Assembly: GCA_026874595.1 (NCBI GenBank)
Contig: CM049306.1
Location: 31,427,519-31,491,518, forward strand
DNA length: 64,000 nucleotides
Direction of reading: 5' to 3'
Source of the DNA: Sipunculus nudus
Lineage: Eukaryota; Annelida; Sipuncula; Golfingiida; Sipunculidae
Positions 1 to 11,186 of the stretch are shown here, piece by piece. Below the pieces are notes generated by a model that did not search any database, was not told where the DNA came from, and saw only the letters and a program-made list of their open reading frames with translations. Every line of letters begins with the position of its first letter. Position 1 is the first letter of the stretch. A program made the translations under genes and the position numbers.

Positions 1-132
1 TCTAATAAAGAGTGTGATGCTACGGAGGCCAACGTGCCGTCTGACTCCAAAGAAAAATGCATAGCTTGCGGGATAAAAACGTCAGTTTCATGCGAGGAAT
101 TTAATAAGGCTAGGTCCTTTCAAGACTCCTGA
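1..132 (+). pseudogene. gag-like retroelement remnant, unit 1 (3' end only)
   Basis: This is the end of the open frame that is complete at 6614-6811 and 13293-13490 in the next units. The window edge cuts off its beginning, including the zinc knuckle. See the entry at 6466 for the evidence. Confidence 0.45.
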
Positions 133-427
133 TTTTTTTTATCTCAATTACAAAATTTATGTTCTTTACGAATACGTGATCCGTTGATATCAGGTTCCGT
201 AACAAAATCTAGAACTTCTATATTCATGTTATTCTTTCACAAGGACATAACATCTAGAAAATGTACCATCAAGCTCATCACAAAGTACCATTATTGCACA
301 AGGAAGTGATCTTCTACATACGTGTGTTGATTTTGTGTCAAGTTACTATGCAGTATTTATCTGCATCGTAGCCACATCACAAATCAAGCAAACCGCAAAC
401 ACATCTACAGTGCATCAGGCTGGGTTC

Positions 428-560
428 AGGCGTAGATGAGTGGTTATTAAGGCATATTGACGTCGGAGCAGAAGGTTCGGGCCTCGAAACGGGCCGTTTA
501 TGCCTCAGTGGCATAATATTGAAATGTCGCTAGAACCCCTGAGATTGTCTCCTACTTCTC
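428..560 (+). repeat. Putative tRNA-derived SINE-like segment, unit 1
   Basis: An A-box-like stretch (TAGATGAGTGGTTA, about 433-446) is followed 27 bases later by a B-box-like stretch (GGTTCGGGCCTCG, 474-486), the spacing of an internal RNA polymerase III promoter. The segment recurs at about 7107 and 13786 in units 2 and 3 and, more diverged, at about 54855 downstream of gene B. It therefore predates the amidase duplication. No cloverleaf with a clear acceptor stem could be drawn, so this is not called a tRNA gene. No 3' tail or target-site duplication was identified. Confidence 0.35.
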
Positions 561-1153
561 AACGATAGGTTATCACAACTGGATTTATCATATTGCATAT
601 TAATCCAGAAGGCTTAATGATAACATACAAATAATAAACCTAGGAATATAAAGAAAGAAATAACAGTACTGGGCACGTACAATTCATTTCGTGTTCAAAA
701 CCAGGCATTGTTTGATTAATTTTATTGCTTATTCGGTTCATTCCCAGAGTTCCCAAGTAAAGACGGATTATTGAATAGGCCTATGGAATGTAAATAGGGA
801 TGTACTGGAACACTGTATTGTGTTTTAAGGATTAAGGGGCCATTTTTTAATTCCATATACTCTGTCGATCATTGTAAAAAATACAATCAGAAGAACGCCT
901 GATGCATACAATATTGAGAAAAACAAAAGTGCCCATTTTATCCCCTCAAGATGAAACCGTACATGTCTACATCGCGGGACAAGTTAATTGCCACCGGACA
1001 TATAAAATGCTGCTGTGACGTTGTTTAATTGTTAACATGATTAACATTTAAAACAGTGATAAACAAAGGCCTGAATTTTATCTATTATGCTCAGCCCACA
1101 CGTTAAGTCAGTTACATATAATAGTGAATAAGAAGTTAAGAAGGTTACTTACC

Positions 1154-1500
1154 ACAGGTAACTGTCGTTCATAATGAACACAAACGTAACATTTAGGAAC
1201 AACTACAGAGCGCACGGGGAATCTACTTATATCTAGACACCAAGCTGTAACACTGATAAAAACATATCGGTAGCGGCTGCGTCAGGCACGTGCTTCACAT
1301 AATACACCCGGCCAGCGATCATCAGTCATGCATTTATATGAATTATACTTATCCTGGGATATCAGTGTGAGGCTTCCCGTAGTTTGTAGATAATTTTGTG
1401 ACACATTAAAAAATAACTCATGCATAAATTTATCAGTTTGAACCACCGGTATTGATGTTCGGCTTGTTGAGGGAATTGTCATAATCAGGGGCGGATCCAA
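1154..1500 (-). other. Spliced-looking ORF of unknown function, unit 1
   Basis: On the minus strand an open frame (1282-1500) continues, after one TGA, in the same frame to a strong splice donor, GTAAGTAACC, whose first base pairs with position about 1153. The same arrangement (frame, similar residues around CMTDDRWPGVLC, same donor) is present in units 2 and 3. It is also present in the diverged copy at 55656-55979, where the frame is open across the position of the TGA but ends at another stop. I do not recognise the protein. It could be an old exon of an unknown gene or a repeat-encoded frame. No start codon or upstream exon was established. Confidence 0.3.
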
Positions 1501-2218
1501 GATTTCTTATTGGAAAAGAGGGATGGGGTTAACATCAAATATGTAACACTCATCAACACACATACATACATACTTTATATAATTCGTTGTACAGCGCGAT
1601 AGTTTGTAGTCAAAGTGCAGGTAAGAAGAAGGGTGCTCTCAGGCCATGGCGCACAGCAGAACGCGGAAAGTCCAAGAACGTGCATGTATGCAGAAGTCAT
1701 TCACATTCAGTACGTCACGGCATGGGTTGCTCTCAACAGATTAATTTCCCCTTTTTGTTATGTTTAATATATCCACATATTGCTTATATATTGTCTTTCC
1801 TTAATCAGTTCCAGTTTGCTAGTCTCTCCCTCTTTTGATTATAAGCCAGAAAATGCTACCTTGAGTATCTCAATTTCAAGTTATTATGCAGTTAAATTCG
1901 ACGCTACCAGGTGGCGCCATCGGCCGATGTCATAGCAAGGAAATTCATTCCCTCTGTCGGCCGACCTCTTGATCTCTCTTTAGGTGTTCTAAAACAACTA
2001 GACCTTTTCCATAAACGGTCATTGCTCATGCTCATCCCACGACGAAATTCCCCTTACTTGCCACTTTTATTTCACGCGATATTTATCCAGTGACCCCGGT
2101 ACGACCGGTTAGCTCGGTCCTGTCAATATTGTCCACACGGTTTTCAGATACGCAAATAGGGGAGCAACCCTACAAGATTCGTCTCTCCGTGGTGCAGCCC
2201 GCTATTTCCAATCGGAGG

Positions 2219-2220
<2 letters not shown>
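1501..2220. other. Unit 1 segment without recognised genes
   Basis: It starts next to a GGGGCGGATCC motif (1486-1498) that resembles terminal sequences of non-autonomous DNA transposons, but no partner terminus was found. Positions up to about 1957 align with 56040-56516 downstream of gene B. Positions 1957-2220 have no counterpart there. Two small plus-strand frames (1587-1838, 1911-2093) are kept in every unit only because the units are nearly identical. They show no recognisable domain. Confidence 0.5.

Positions 2221-2221
<1 letters not shown>

Positions 2222-2271
<50 letters not shown>
2222..2271. repeat. TA microsatellite at LINE 3' end, unit 1
   Basis: About 25 TA dinucleotides. The same position holds about 33 in unit 2 (8936-9001) and about 19 in unit 3 (15614-15653). 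The 3' end of the related LINE at 60976 also abuts TA repeats, so the run probably derives from the LINE tail. Confidence 0.9.
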
Positions 2272-2276
<5 letters not shown>

Positions 2277-3847
2277 TCGTACAAGGAAGTAGAGTACATT
2301 ATTTGCAGTGAAAAGAAGTGTGAAATAAATGAAAGATGCACATAAATGAAAGTTCAGTCCATACCTGTTACAAAATCGGTTAATAATAATAAATCAATTA
2401 GCTCTTTTAACCTCATCGGAGGTCAAATGTGAGGCGCATATTCCATCTTTGCATTCTATCATTTCTTACAGTAATTCTAAATTAATGGATGTTGTTACCG
2501 TCATCAATTGTCTCAAGTATTTTTATATTTCTAATGTCGCGTCGTATCCCATGGTTGTGCGTCTGACCTTCTAGATATCGTAAGTTACCTCCAAGTACAC
2601 CAATTTAGGTATAATTAGCCCTCTTTGTCAGAAAATTATAAAAAAAGTCATTTGCAACATTCTGCATATTCAGAAATAAATTTTTAAAGCGTGAGCTGAT
2701 TCTTTTTATCAGAGCCGGAGAGCCGCCAATACATGTACAATATTCTGGTGCGAGTTATATGGTAAGTGCCTTATTATATGATGTACTTAATCGAGCAAAT
2801 GGCTTATGCTTTAATAACAAGGTTTGACAGCCGTAAAAGGAACAACAATAAGAGTAAAATAGCCCGTTCTCAACCTTGCTGGACAGACATCCGAAATTCC
2901 CCGTTAAGGTGTTAAAGCATGCAATAAATTTGACTCTTTTACCGAAGACGTCATTGTTATCTGAATAGTTCTAAGTTACTGTATTCCCCAGGTACTGTAC
3001 AGACTCCTGCCATTCTAGGGATTCGAAACACCATGTAAAACGATCTTATCTGATCTAACTGGATAAACCCTGTTAAAAATAACACATTTGGTTTTCTTTG
3101 CATTACATAGCAAATCCAATTTTCAGCAAACGTTTCACACCCTTTAACCATCTGTTGAAGCCCCGTCCAAGTCCGACATAAGAGCGTAAGGTCGTCTGAA
3201 TAGCCAACAACACCAGCAAAATAATTTCCAATATAACATCCTATTCCCTCATTTGTGAGACGTTCTAAAAGTTCGTCCGTATAAATATTAAACAGAATAA
3301 TTGGCATACACCATTATTAGCACCAAACAGCTCAGATTCAACATCATTCCATTTTGTCTTAATAACAGGTCTCTGGTAAATATCTGCTAGGATTCTAATG
3401 GCAGTAGGTGAAACATTGCGTTTCATGAGTAAATGGAACAGCTTGGGAATATTAATTCTGTCAATAGCGCGTGACGCATCAACAAACAACTGTATACTGA
3501 TATAAAATCCATATGTAATGTGAAATAACCTCATCCAGCTCTACTGTACACATGTTAGTCGAATGCCCCTTCCTAAAAGCATATTGCAGTGGAGAAGAGC
3601 CAAGTTTATAGACATTTTTCTGAATAATAACACTATCCAGTAATTTGCTGAAACAACTTGTCAATGTTATCACTACAGGTAAGGTCACCTTTTGGGTTTT
3701 TCGGTATAGGAATAATTACGTAGGTATTCATATCCGCTGGGACATGTCCATGTGAAATCATAAAATGAAATAAAATTGATATATATACATACAAACGGTG
3801 TGTTCCACTTATGATATGGTCAGACTGTAGAATAGATCTTGCATCCA

Positions 3848-3850
<3 letters not shown>
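2272..3850 (-). mobile_element. 5'-truncated non-LTR retrotransposon (LINE) with RT remnant, unit 1
   Basis: Read on the minus strand, broken frames spell a reverse transcriptase. A palm segment beginning FVDASRAIDRINIPKLF lies in 3265-3534. The segment after it, with ILFNIYTDELLERL and the active-site box YSDD in place of YADD, lies in 2957-3307. An AKKTKC-type motif follows, kept better in unit 2. The region after RT (about 2640-2957) still reads as the usual C-terminal part (a CSFYG motif). At least three frame breaks separate the frames, and the bases between the NGV and ILFNIY motifs are partly deleted. The element is dead. The 3' end abuts a TA run, and the 5' end is lost at a second TA run. 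The exact clade was not determined. Confidence 0.75.

Positions 3851-3851
<1 letters not shown>

Positions 3852-3913
<62 letters not shown>
3852..3913. repeat. TA microsatellite, unit 1
   Basis: About 30 TA repeats here, against about 11 in unit 2 (10573-10595) and about 6 in unit 3 (17236-17247). Confidence 0.9.
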
Positions 3914-3917
<4 letters not shown>

Positions 3918-4507
3918 GATTTGAATATATATGAAATAAACAAGACTTAAAAGTACAAATTTTTAGGTGTTGGCTTAAAACCAAGCTGTGGCGCAGAAAC
4001 TTTCAAAATTACCTTGTTAATATCAACTACCTGGACACACCTGTGGACTGGAAAACAGAGTAAACACTTCTGGTGTTCCTACCTATGCATAGATGGAGAT
4101 ATAAGTTTTTGTCATTCTTCTTCTTCTGTTTGTTTCTTATTATTCTGCCAATTAATCCATCCGATTTCATTAAAATTACCCAGGATGTACCTTATTAATG
4201 TCGAATGATTTTGATCTATAATTCATGGTCACAGGGCTCAAAAAGCGTGAATTTTTCAGATTTATAGTGAAGATGCATATATAAGAGAGACGGAAAATTA
4301 GATAAAAATCTGCCTATTGTATGAGCATTCTTACATTCCCGTTGCAAAAAAAATTGAATTCAATCATGCGGAACCATATGAGATAGTTGACAAAGCACTT
4401 TTTAGTTAGGCTATGTTTCCGGATAAACCATTTAATCTAGACAGTTAAAAATTGTGTTTCATTTACTAGAATAGTCATTTACAATGTAGGGCAACTTTGC
4501 TAATGAT
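3914..4507. other. hAT left flank, unit 1
   Basis: Non-coding sequence that aligns with about 57494-57977 downstream of gene B. It is therefore original 3'-flank DNA of the amidase locus, not part of a transposon. It ends in CTAATGAT, the left copy of the hAT target-site duplication. Confidence 0.6.
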
Positions 4508-6459
4508 CAGGGTTGGGGTCAAGTACTCTGAAATGTACCTGAGTACAAGTACAAGTACTTTGCTTTTACCTGAGTACAAGTACAAGTACGAGTACTCAAA
4601 TTTTGAATGTACTCAAGTACAAGTACAAGTACATTAAAATGTACTCGAGTACAAGTACAAGTACAGTTTTCATTCTTAAAGAAAAACAACATCGGTACTC
4701 CCTTTAAAACATTTTTTTTATTAAATACATCAATGTTTGTAGGCAATATTGACAAACTATAAAATATAAAAAGTCTCAGAATCTCTTTGGCCACGTTGTA
4801 AAGGTGCAGATGTCATTTAAAAAACTAAAACTGGTTTTAAGACATGAAATTAACATGTGAAATATGTGGGATACACAGTTCATGGAGAAAAACTGTCACT
4901 GTCAGGCTTAGATCCCATTACTACGAATGAACATCAACTGTTCAAAGGTGCTGTCACTCAACTGACACCGCTCTGGCCGAAAAACTTTTCCCGCAATGCT
5001 AAACAGTCTCTCCACTGGTGCAGAAGATGCAGGTACACAGAGAAACCTACAGGCGAGCTGAGCCAGACGTGGGAGATTACCCTGCTGTCCCTTCCAGTAC
5101 TGGAGAGGGTCACTGTGTCAATCTGTACAAGGCTGGGAGTGGTATTCTGTAGCCTCTCGGACTGCAGGAGACTTTGCAGGGGAGAGAGTGGATGCAGCTT
5201 CACCCATAAAATCAGACAGGTCATCAGATGGTTCCAAACGACGACGCTTTGCTGCTGGAGAAGTGACATCCTCAGCAGTCTCAGTGGACTGCATGCTGAT
5301 GGAGTTGGCATGGGTAATTAACTTCTCTTTGATGGCAGCATGCTCCTTGTCACCATGTGTCCATTTAAGCTTAAATCTGGGTTCAAGCACTGCAGCCAGA
5401 ATATATTGTTCAGTCTCTTCAAATGGGGAGAGTCTCTTCTCTACAGAATCTTGAAGGGCCAGCACCAGTTTGCTATTGAATTTTGAGGAAATCTTATTAA
5501 TTTTGTGTTTCAGTCCACGTACACAGGGCACAACAAAGCTTGATGAAACTGTGTTTTCCTGCTGAACAAAGATTGTTGCATCTTCGAATGGCTTAAGGAC
5601 CTCACACAGGTCTCTGAGACAGTTCCGCTCATAGTGTGTCAGGTGTACTGTATCTAACGAGTCCAGGTTGTCAGAAGGAACACTTAGGATCGACCTTATC
5701 ATTTGTAACTGGCTGTTCCATCGCGTTGCATTGGCAGCTTGCAACCTCTTCTCTCCCTCAAGGAGATCTGTGGCATGGGTTGATCTCCTGGCAAAGGACA
5801 CAATTTTGGCTGCCTTTGCAATTACTTTGCTTAGCTGAGCTCCAGTTTGTTTCAGTCCGTCATGAACAGTCAGCTACACAGTGTGGGCAAAACACGAGAT
5901 TCGTTGTGTAGGGAGGTGTTCATACACATTAGCATCCATGTCCTGCACAGTGTCCTCACTATCACTATCACTGCCTGTGTCCTCATCACTGCAACCATCA
6001 CTCTCCTGACCAGAGGTGTCAATACATCCGAATCCTGGTAGCCTCACAAATGCCTTGATCATATTACTGGCATTGTCAGTAACAACGGTCAGAATCTTTG
6101 AGGATATTTCAAAGGTGCTGACTGTCTCCTGATATTGTTCATAGATGGATTCAGCAGTGTGCTTACAGGCAAGCAAAACTGACTGCATTGTCCAGTTCAT
6201 TATGAAATGCTCAGTAATGCCCATATAGGACTTCATTTGGCGATTACTCCACAAGTCGATGGTCAGGCACACAGCATGGGCTTGTTTGAGATTTGACTTG
6301 ACCTCAGAGTCAATGGACGAACCCTTATCCAGTAACAGTTTGGAGGTTAGATGTTTCCTGCTGGGAACAGTTATCGAGGGTCAGCCCTGGCCATCAGCTC
6401 ATGGAACCTTGGGCTATCCACCAGTGAGAGTGGCAACAGGTCACCAGCAATTAACATTA
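4508..6459 (-). mobile_element. Truncated hAT transposon, unit 1
   Basis: It begins with the terminal motif CAGGGTTGGGG, followed by a dense array of GTAC-containing subterminal repeats (4525-4670). It holds the 3' part of the transposase gene and stops abruptly at 6459, inside the coding region. The remaining 5' half and the other terminus are absent, replaced by the gag remnant of the next unit. Confidence 0.85.
4908..6459 (-). pseudogene. hAT transposase pseudogene, unit 1 (C-terminal two thirds)
   Basis: The minus-strand frame contains the hAT RNase-H-fold motifs TIDLWSNRQMKSY and VVTDNASNM. The C-terminal dimerisation block, whose hallmark residues include ASSAPVERLFS, is encoded at the low-coordinate end. 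Three defects are visible. A TAG at 5874-5876 follows CFAHTV and is shared with all copies. A TGA near 5118 replaces an Arg codon, is unique to this copy and removes the dimerisation domain. A 1-nt deletion near 6370 is shared with unit 2. The BED zinc-finger exon is missing. Confidence 0.9.
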
Positions 6460-6465
6460 TAGTCC

Positions 6466-6811
6466 ATGTCTACCGTGTCTAAGTCCAACAAAGACCAGTC
6501 ATTTTTAAAGAAAATCTGTAATTACTGCAAGAAGGAAGGTCATTTAATATCTGACTGCTGGAAGCCTGCGAATATACCCAAACAGCTAACCTTCTGGTTT
6601 TGTATCAAAGCCTATGCATAGCCTAGTACAAGAGCAAGGCTCTTTTCATGTAAATACGGGGTTCAACTCCTTATTTAACTCTAATAAAGAGTGTGATGCT
6701 ACGGAGGCCAACGTGCCGTCTGACTCCAAAGAAAAATGCATAGCTTGCGGGATAAAAACGTCAGTTTCATGCGAGGAATTTAATAAGGCTAGGTCCTTTC
6801 AAGACTCCTGA
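6466..6811 (+). pseudogene. gag-like remnant with CCHC zinc knuckle, start of unit 2
   Basis: The plus-strand frame 6466-6621 encodes CNYCKKEGHLISDC, a CX2CX4HX4C zinc knuckle as found in gag proteins of LTR retrotransposons. A second frame, shifted by one base (6614-6811), continues with a low-complexity Ser/Asn/Lys-rich tail and ends at a stop. The two frames look like one gag fragment broken by a frameshift. No protease, RT or LTR was found in the unit. The remnant sits directly against the broken hAT transposase, so the junction at 6459/6460 is a rearrangement point. Confidence 0.6.
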
Positions 6812-8932
6812 TTTTTTTTATCTCAATTACAAAATTTATGTTCGTTACGAATACGTGATCCGTTGATATCAGGTTCCGTAACAAAATCTAGAACTTCTAT
6901 ATTCATGTTATTCTTTCACAAGGACATAACATCTAGAAAATGTACCATCAAGCTCATCACAAAGTACCATTATTGCACAAGGAAGTGATCTTCTACATAC
7001 GTGTGTTGATTTTGTGTCAAGTTACTATGCAGTATTTATCTGCATCGTAGCCACATCACAAATCAAGCAGACCGCAAACACATCTACAGTGCATCAGGCT
7101 GGGTTCAGGCGTAGATGAGTGGTTATTAAGGCATATTGACGTCGGAGCAGAAGGTTCGGGCCTCGAAACGGGCCGTTTATGCCTCAGTGGCATAATATTG
7201 AAATGTCGCTAGAACCCCTGAGATTGTCTCCTATTTCTCAACGATAGGTTATCACAACTGGATTTATCATATTGCATATTAATCCAGAAGGCTTAATAAT
7301 AACATAAAAATAATAAACCTAGGAATATAAAGAAAGAAATAACAGTACTGGGCACGTACAATTCATTTCGTGTTCAAAACCAGGCATTGTTTGATTAATT
7401 TTATTGCTTATCGGTTCATTCCCAGAGTTCCCAAGTAAAGACGGATTATTGAATAGGCCTATGGAATGTAAATAGGGATGTACTGGAACACTGTATTGTG
7501 TTTTAAGGATTTAGGGCCCATTTTTTAATTCCATATACTCTGTCGATCATTGTAAAAAATACAATCAGAAGAACGCCTGATGCATACAATATTGAGAAAA
7601 ACAAAAGTGCCCATTTTATCCCCTCAAGATGATACCGTACATGTCTACATCGCGGGACAAGTTAATTGCCACCGAACTATAAAATGCTGCTGTGACGTTG
7701 TTTAATTGTTAACATGATTAACATTTAAAACAGTGATAAACAAAGGCATGAATTTTATCTATTATGCTCAGCCCACACGTTAAGTCAGTTACAGATAATA
7801 GTGAATAAGAAGTTAAGAAGGTTACTTACCACAGGTAACTGTCGTTCATAATGAACACAAACGTAACATTTAGGAACAACTACAGAGCGCACGGGGAATC
7901 TACTTATATCTAGACACCAAGCTGTAACACTGATAAAAACATATCGGTAGCGGCTGCGTCAGGCACGTGCTTCACATAATACACCCGGCCAGCGATCATC
8001 AGTCATGCATTTATATGAATTATACTTATCCTGGGATATCAGTGTGAGGCTTCCCGTAGTTTGTAGATAATTTTGTGACACATTAAAAAATAACTCATGC
8101 ATAAATTTATCATATAAGAACATCTATGCAACTGGTAGATACAATTACAGTTTGAACCACCGGTATTGATGTTCGGCTTGTTGAGGGAATTGTCATAATC
8201 AGGGGCGGATCCAGGATTTCTTTTTGGAAAAGAGGGATGGGGTTAACATCAAATATGTAACACTCATCAACACACATACATACATACTTTATATAATTCG
8301 TTGTACAGCGCGATAGTTTGTAGTCAAAGTGCAGGTAAGAAGAAGGGTGCTCTCAGGCCATGGCGCACAGCAGAACGCGGAAAGTCCAAGAACGTGCATG
8401 TATGCAGAAGTCATTCACATTCAGTGCGTCACGGCATGGGTTGCTCTCAACAGATTAATTTCCCCTTTTTGTTATGTTTAATATATCCACATATTGCTTA
8501 TATATTGTCTTTCCTTAATCAGTTCCAGTTTGCTAGTCTCTCCCTCTTTTGATTATAAGCCAGAAAATGCTACCTTGAGTATCTCAATTTCAAGTTATTA
8601 TGCAGTTAAATTCGACGCTACCAGGTGGCGCCATCGGCCGATGTCATAGCAAGGAAATTCATTCCCTCTGTCGGCCGACCTCTGGATCTCTCTTTAGGTG
8701 TTCTAAAACAACTAGACCTTTTCCATAAACGGTCATTGCTCATGCTCATCCCACGACGAAATTCCCCTTACTTGCCACTTTTATTTCACGCGATATTCAT
8801 CCAGTGACCCCGGTACGACCGGTTAGCTCGGTCCTGTCAATATTGTCCACACGGTTTTCAGATACGCAAATAGGGGAGCAACCCTACAAGATTCGTCTCT
8901 CCGTGGTGCAGCCCGCTATTTCCAATCGGAGG

Positions 8933-8935
<3 letters not shown>

Positions 8936-9001
<66 letters not shown>
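8936..9001. repeat. TA microsatellite at LINE 3' end, unit 2
   Basis: About 33 TA repeats, the longest allele-like version of this position in the three units. Confidence 0.9.
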
Positions 9002-9004
<3 letters not shown>

Positions 9005-10572
9005 GTACAAGGAAGTAGAGTACATTATTTGCAGTGAAAAGAAGTGTGAAATAAATGAAAGATGCACATAAATGAAAGTTCAGTCCATACCTGTTACAAA
9101 ATCGGTTAATAATAATAAATCAATTAGCTCTTTTAACCTCATCGGAGGTCAAATGTGAGGCGCATATTCCATCTTTGCATTCTATCATTTCTTACAGTAA
9201 TTCTAAATTAATGGATGTTGTTACCGTCATCAATTGTCTCAAATATTTTTATATTTCTAATGTCGCGTCGTATCCCATGGTTGTGCGTCTGACCTTCTAG
9301 ATATCGTAAGTTACCTCCAAGTACACCAATTTAGGTATAATTAGCCCTCTTTGTCAGAAAATTATAAAAAAAGTCATTTGCAACATTCTGCATATTCAGA
9401 AATAAATTTTTAAAGCGTGAGCTGATTCTTTTTATCAGAGCCGGAGAGCCGCCAATACATGTACAATATTCTGGTGCGAGTTATATGGTAAGTGCCTTAT
9501 TATATGATGTACTTAATCGAGCAAATGGCTTATGCTTTAATAACAAGGTTTGACAGCCGTAAAAGGAACAACAATAAGAGTAAAATAGCCTGTTCTCAAC
9601 CTTGCTGGTCAGACATCCGAAATTCCCCGTTAAGGTGTCAAAGCATGCAATAAATTTGACTCTTTTACCGAAGACGTCATTGTTATCTGAATAGTTCTAA
9701 GTTACTGTATTCCCCAAGTACTGTACAGACTCCTGCCATTCTAGGGATTCGAAACACCATGTAAAACGATCTTATCTGATCTAACTGGATAAACCCTGTT
9801 AAAAATAACACATTTGGTTTTCTTTGCATTATATAACATATCAAATTCTTCAGCAAACGTTTCACACCCTTTAACCATCTGTTGAAGCCCCGTCCAAGTC
9901 CGACATAAGAGCGTAAGGTCGTCTGAATAGCCAACAACACCAGCAAAATAATTTCCAATATAACATCCTATTCCCTCATTTGTGAGACGTTCTAAAAGTT
10001 CGTCCGTATAAATATTAAACAGAATAATTGGCATACACCATTATTAGCACCAAACAGCTCAGATTCAACATCATTCCATTTTGTCTTAATAACAGGTCTC
10101 TGGTAACTGCTAGGATTCTAATGGCAGTAGGTGAAACATTGCGTTTCATGAGTAAATGGAACAGCTTGGGAATATTAATTCTGTCAATAGCGCGTGACGC
10201 ATCAACAAACAACTGTATACTGATATAAAATCCATATGTAATGTGAAATAACCTCATCCAGCTCTACTGTACACATGTTAGTCGAATGCCCCTTCCTAAA
10301 AGCATATTGCAGTGGAGAAGAGCCAAGTTTATAGACATTTTTCTGAATAATAACACTATCCAGTAATTTGCTGAAACAACTTGTCAATGTTATCACTACA
10401 GGTAAGGTCACCTTTTGGGTTTTTCGGTATAGGAATAATTACGTAGGTATTCATATCCGCTGGGACATGTCCATGTGAAATCATAAAATGAAATAAAATT
10501 GATATATATACATACAAACGGTGTGTTCCACTTATGATATGGTCAGACTGTAGAATAGATTTGCATCCAACT
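9002..10572 (-). mobile_element. 5'-truncated LINE with RT remnant, unit 2
   Basis: Same element as at 2272-3850. This copy keeps the segment after the YSDD box in one frame (9741-10034, reading on to NAKKTKCVIF). It has its own small deletion near 10107, where unit 1 has four extra bases. Confidence 0.75.
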
Positions 10573-11186
10573 TTATATATATATATATATATATAAAGAT
10601 TTGAATATATATGAAATAAACAAGACCTAAAAGTACAAATTTTTAGGTGTTGGCTTAAAACCAAGCTGTGGCGCAGAAACTTTCAAAATTACCTTGTTAA
10701 TATCAACTACCTGGACACACCTGTGGACTGGAAAACAGAGTAAACACTTCTGGTGTTCCTACCTATGCATAGATGGAGATATAAGTTTTTGTCATTCTTC
10801 TTCTTCTGTTTGTTTCTTATTATTCTGCCAATTAATCCATCCGATTTCATTAAAATTAACCAGGGTGTACCTTATTAATGTCGAATGATTTTGATATATA
10901 ATTCATGGTCACAGGGCTCAAAAAGCGTGAATTTTTCAGATTTAAAGTGAAGATGCATATATAAGACAGACGGAAAATTAATTAAAAATCTGCCTACTGT
11001 ATGAGCATTCTTACATTCCCGTTGCAAAAAAAATGAATTCAATCATGCGGAACCATATGAGATAGTTGACAAAGCACTTTTTAGTAAGGCTACGTTTCCG
11101 GATAAACCATTTAATCTAGACAGTTAAAAATTGTGTTTCATTTACTAGAATAGTCATTTACAATGTAGGGCAACTTTGCTAATGAT

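Noticed and set aside
1486-1498. GGGGCGGATCC-type transposon end, also at about 8200, 14879, 56036 and inverted at 34362
   Set aside because: No partner terminus or target duplication was found at any of the five sites, so no element can be delimited.
1587-1838. 83-codon plus-strand frame repeated in all three units
   Set aside because: Its conservation only reflects near-identical tandem units; no domain, and it is not open in the diverged copy near 56150.
2090-2311. Frames with alternating Tyr-Ile runs here and at 8804, 15483, 43485-43898, 46521 and 52229
   Set aside because: They are TA microsatellites read as codons.
4857-5321. Plus-strand frame of 154 codons opposite the hAT transposase (also at 11536 and 18186)
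   Set aside because: It is the antisense shadow of the transposase coding strand.
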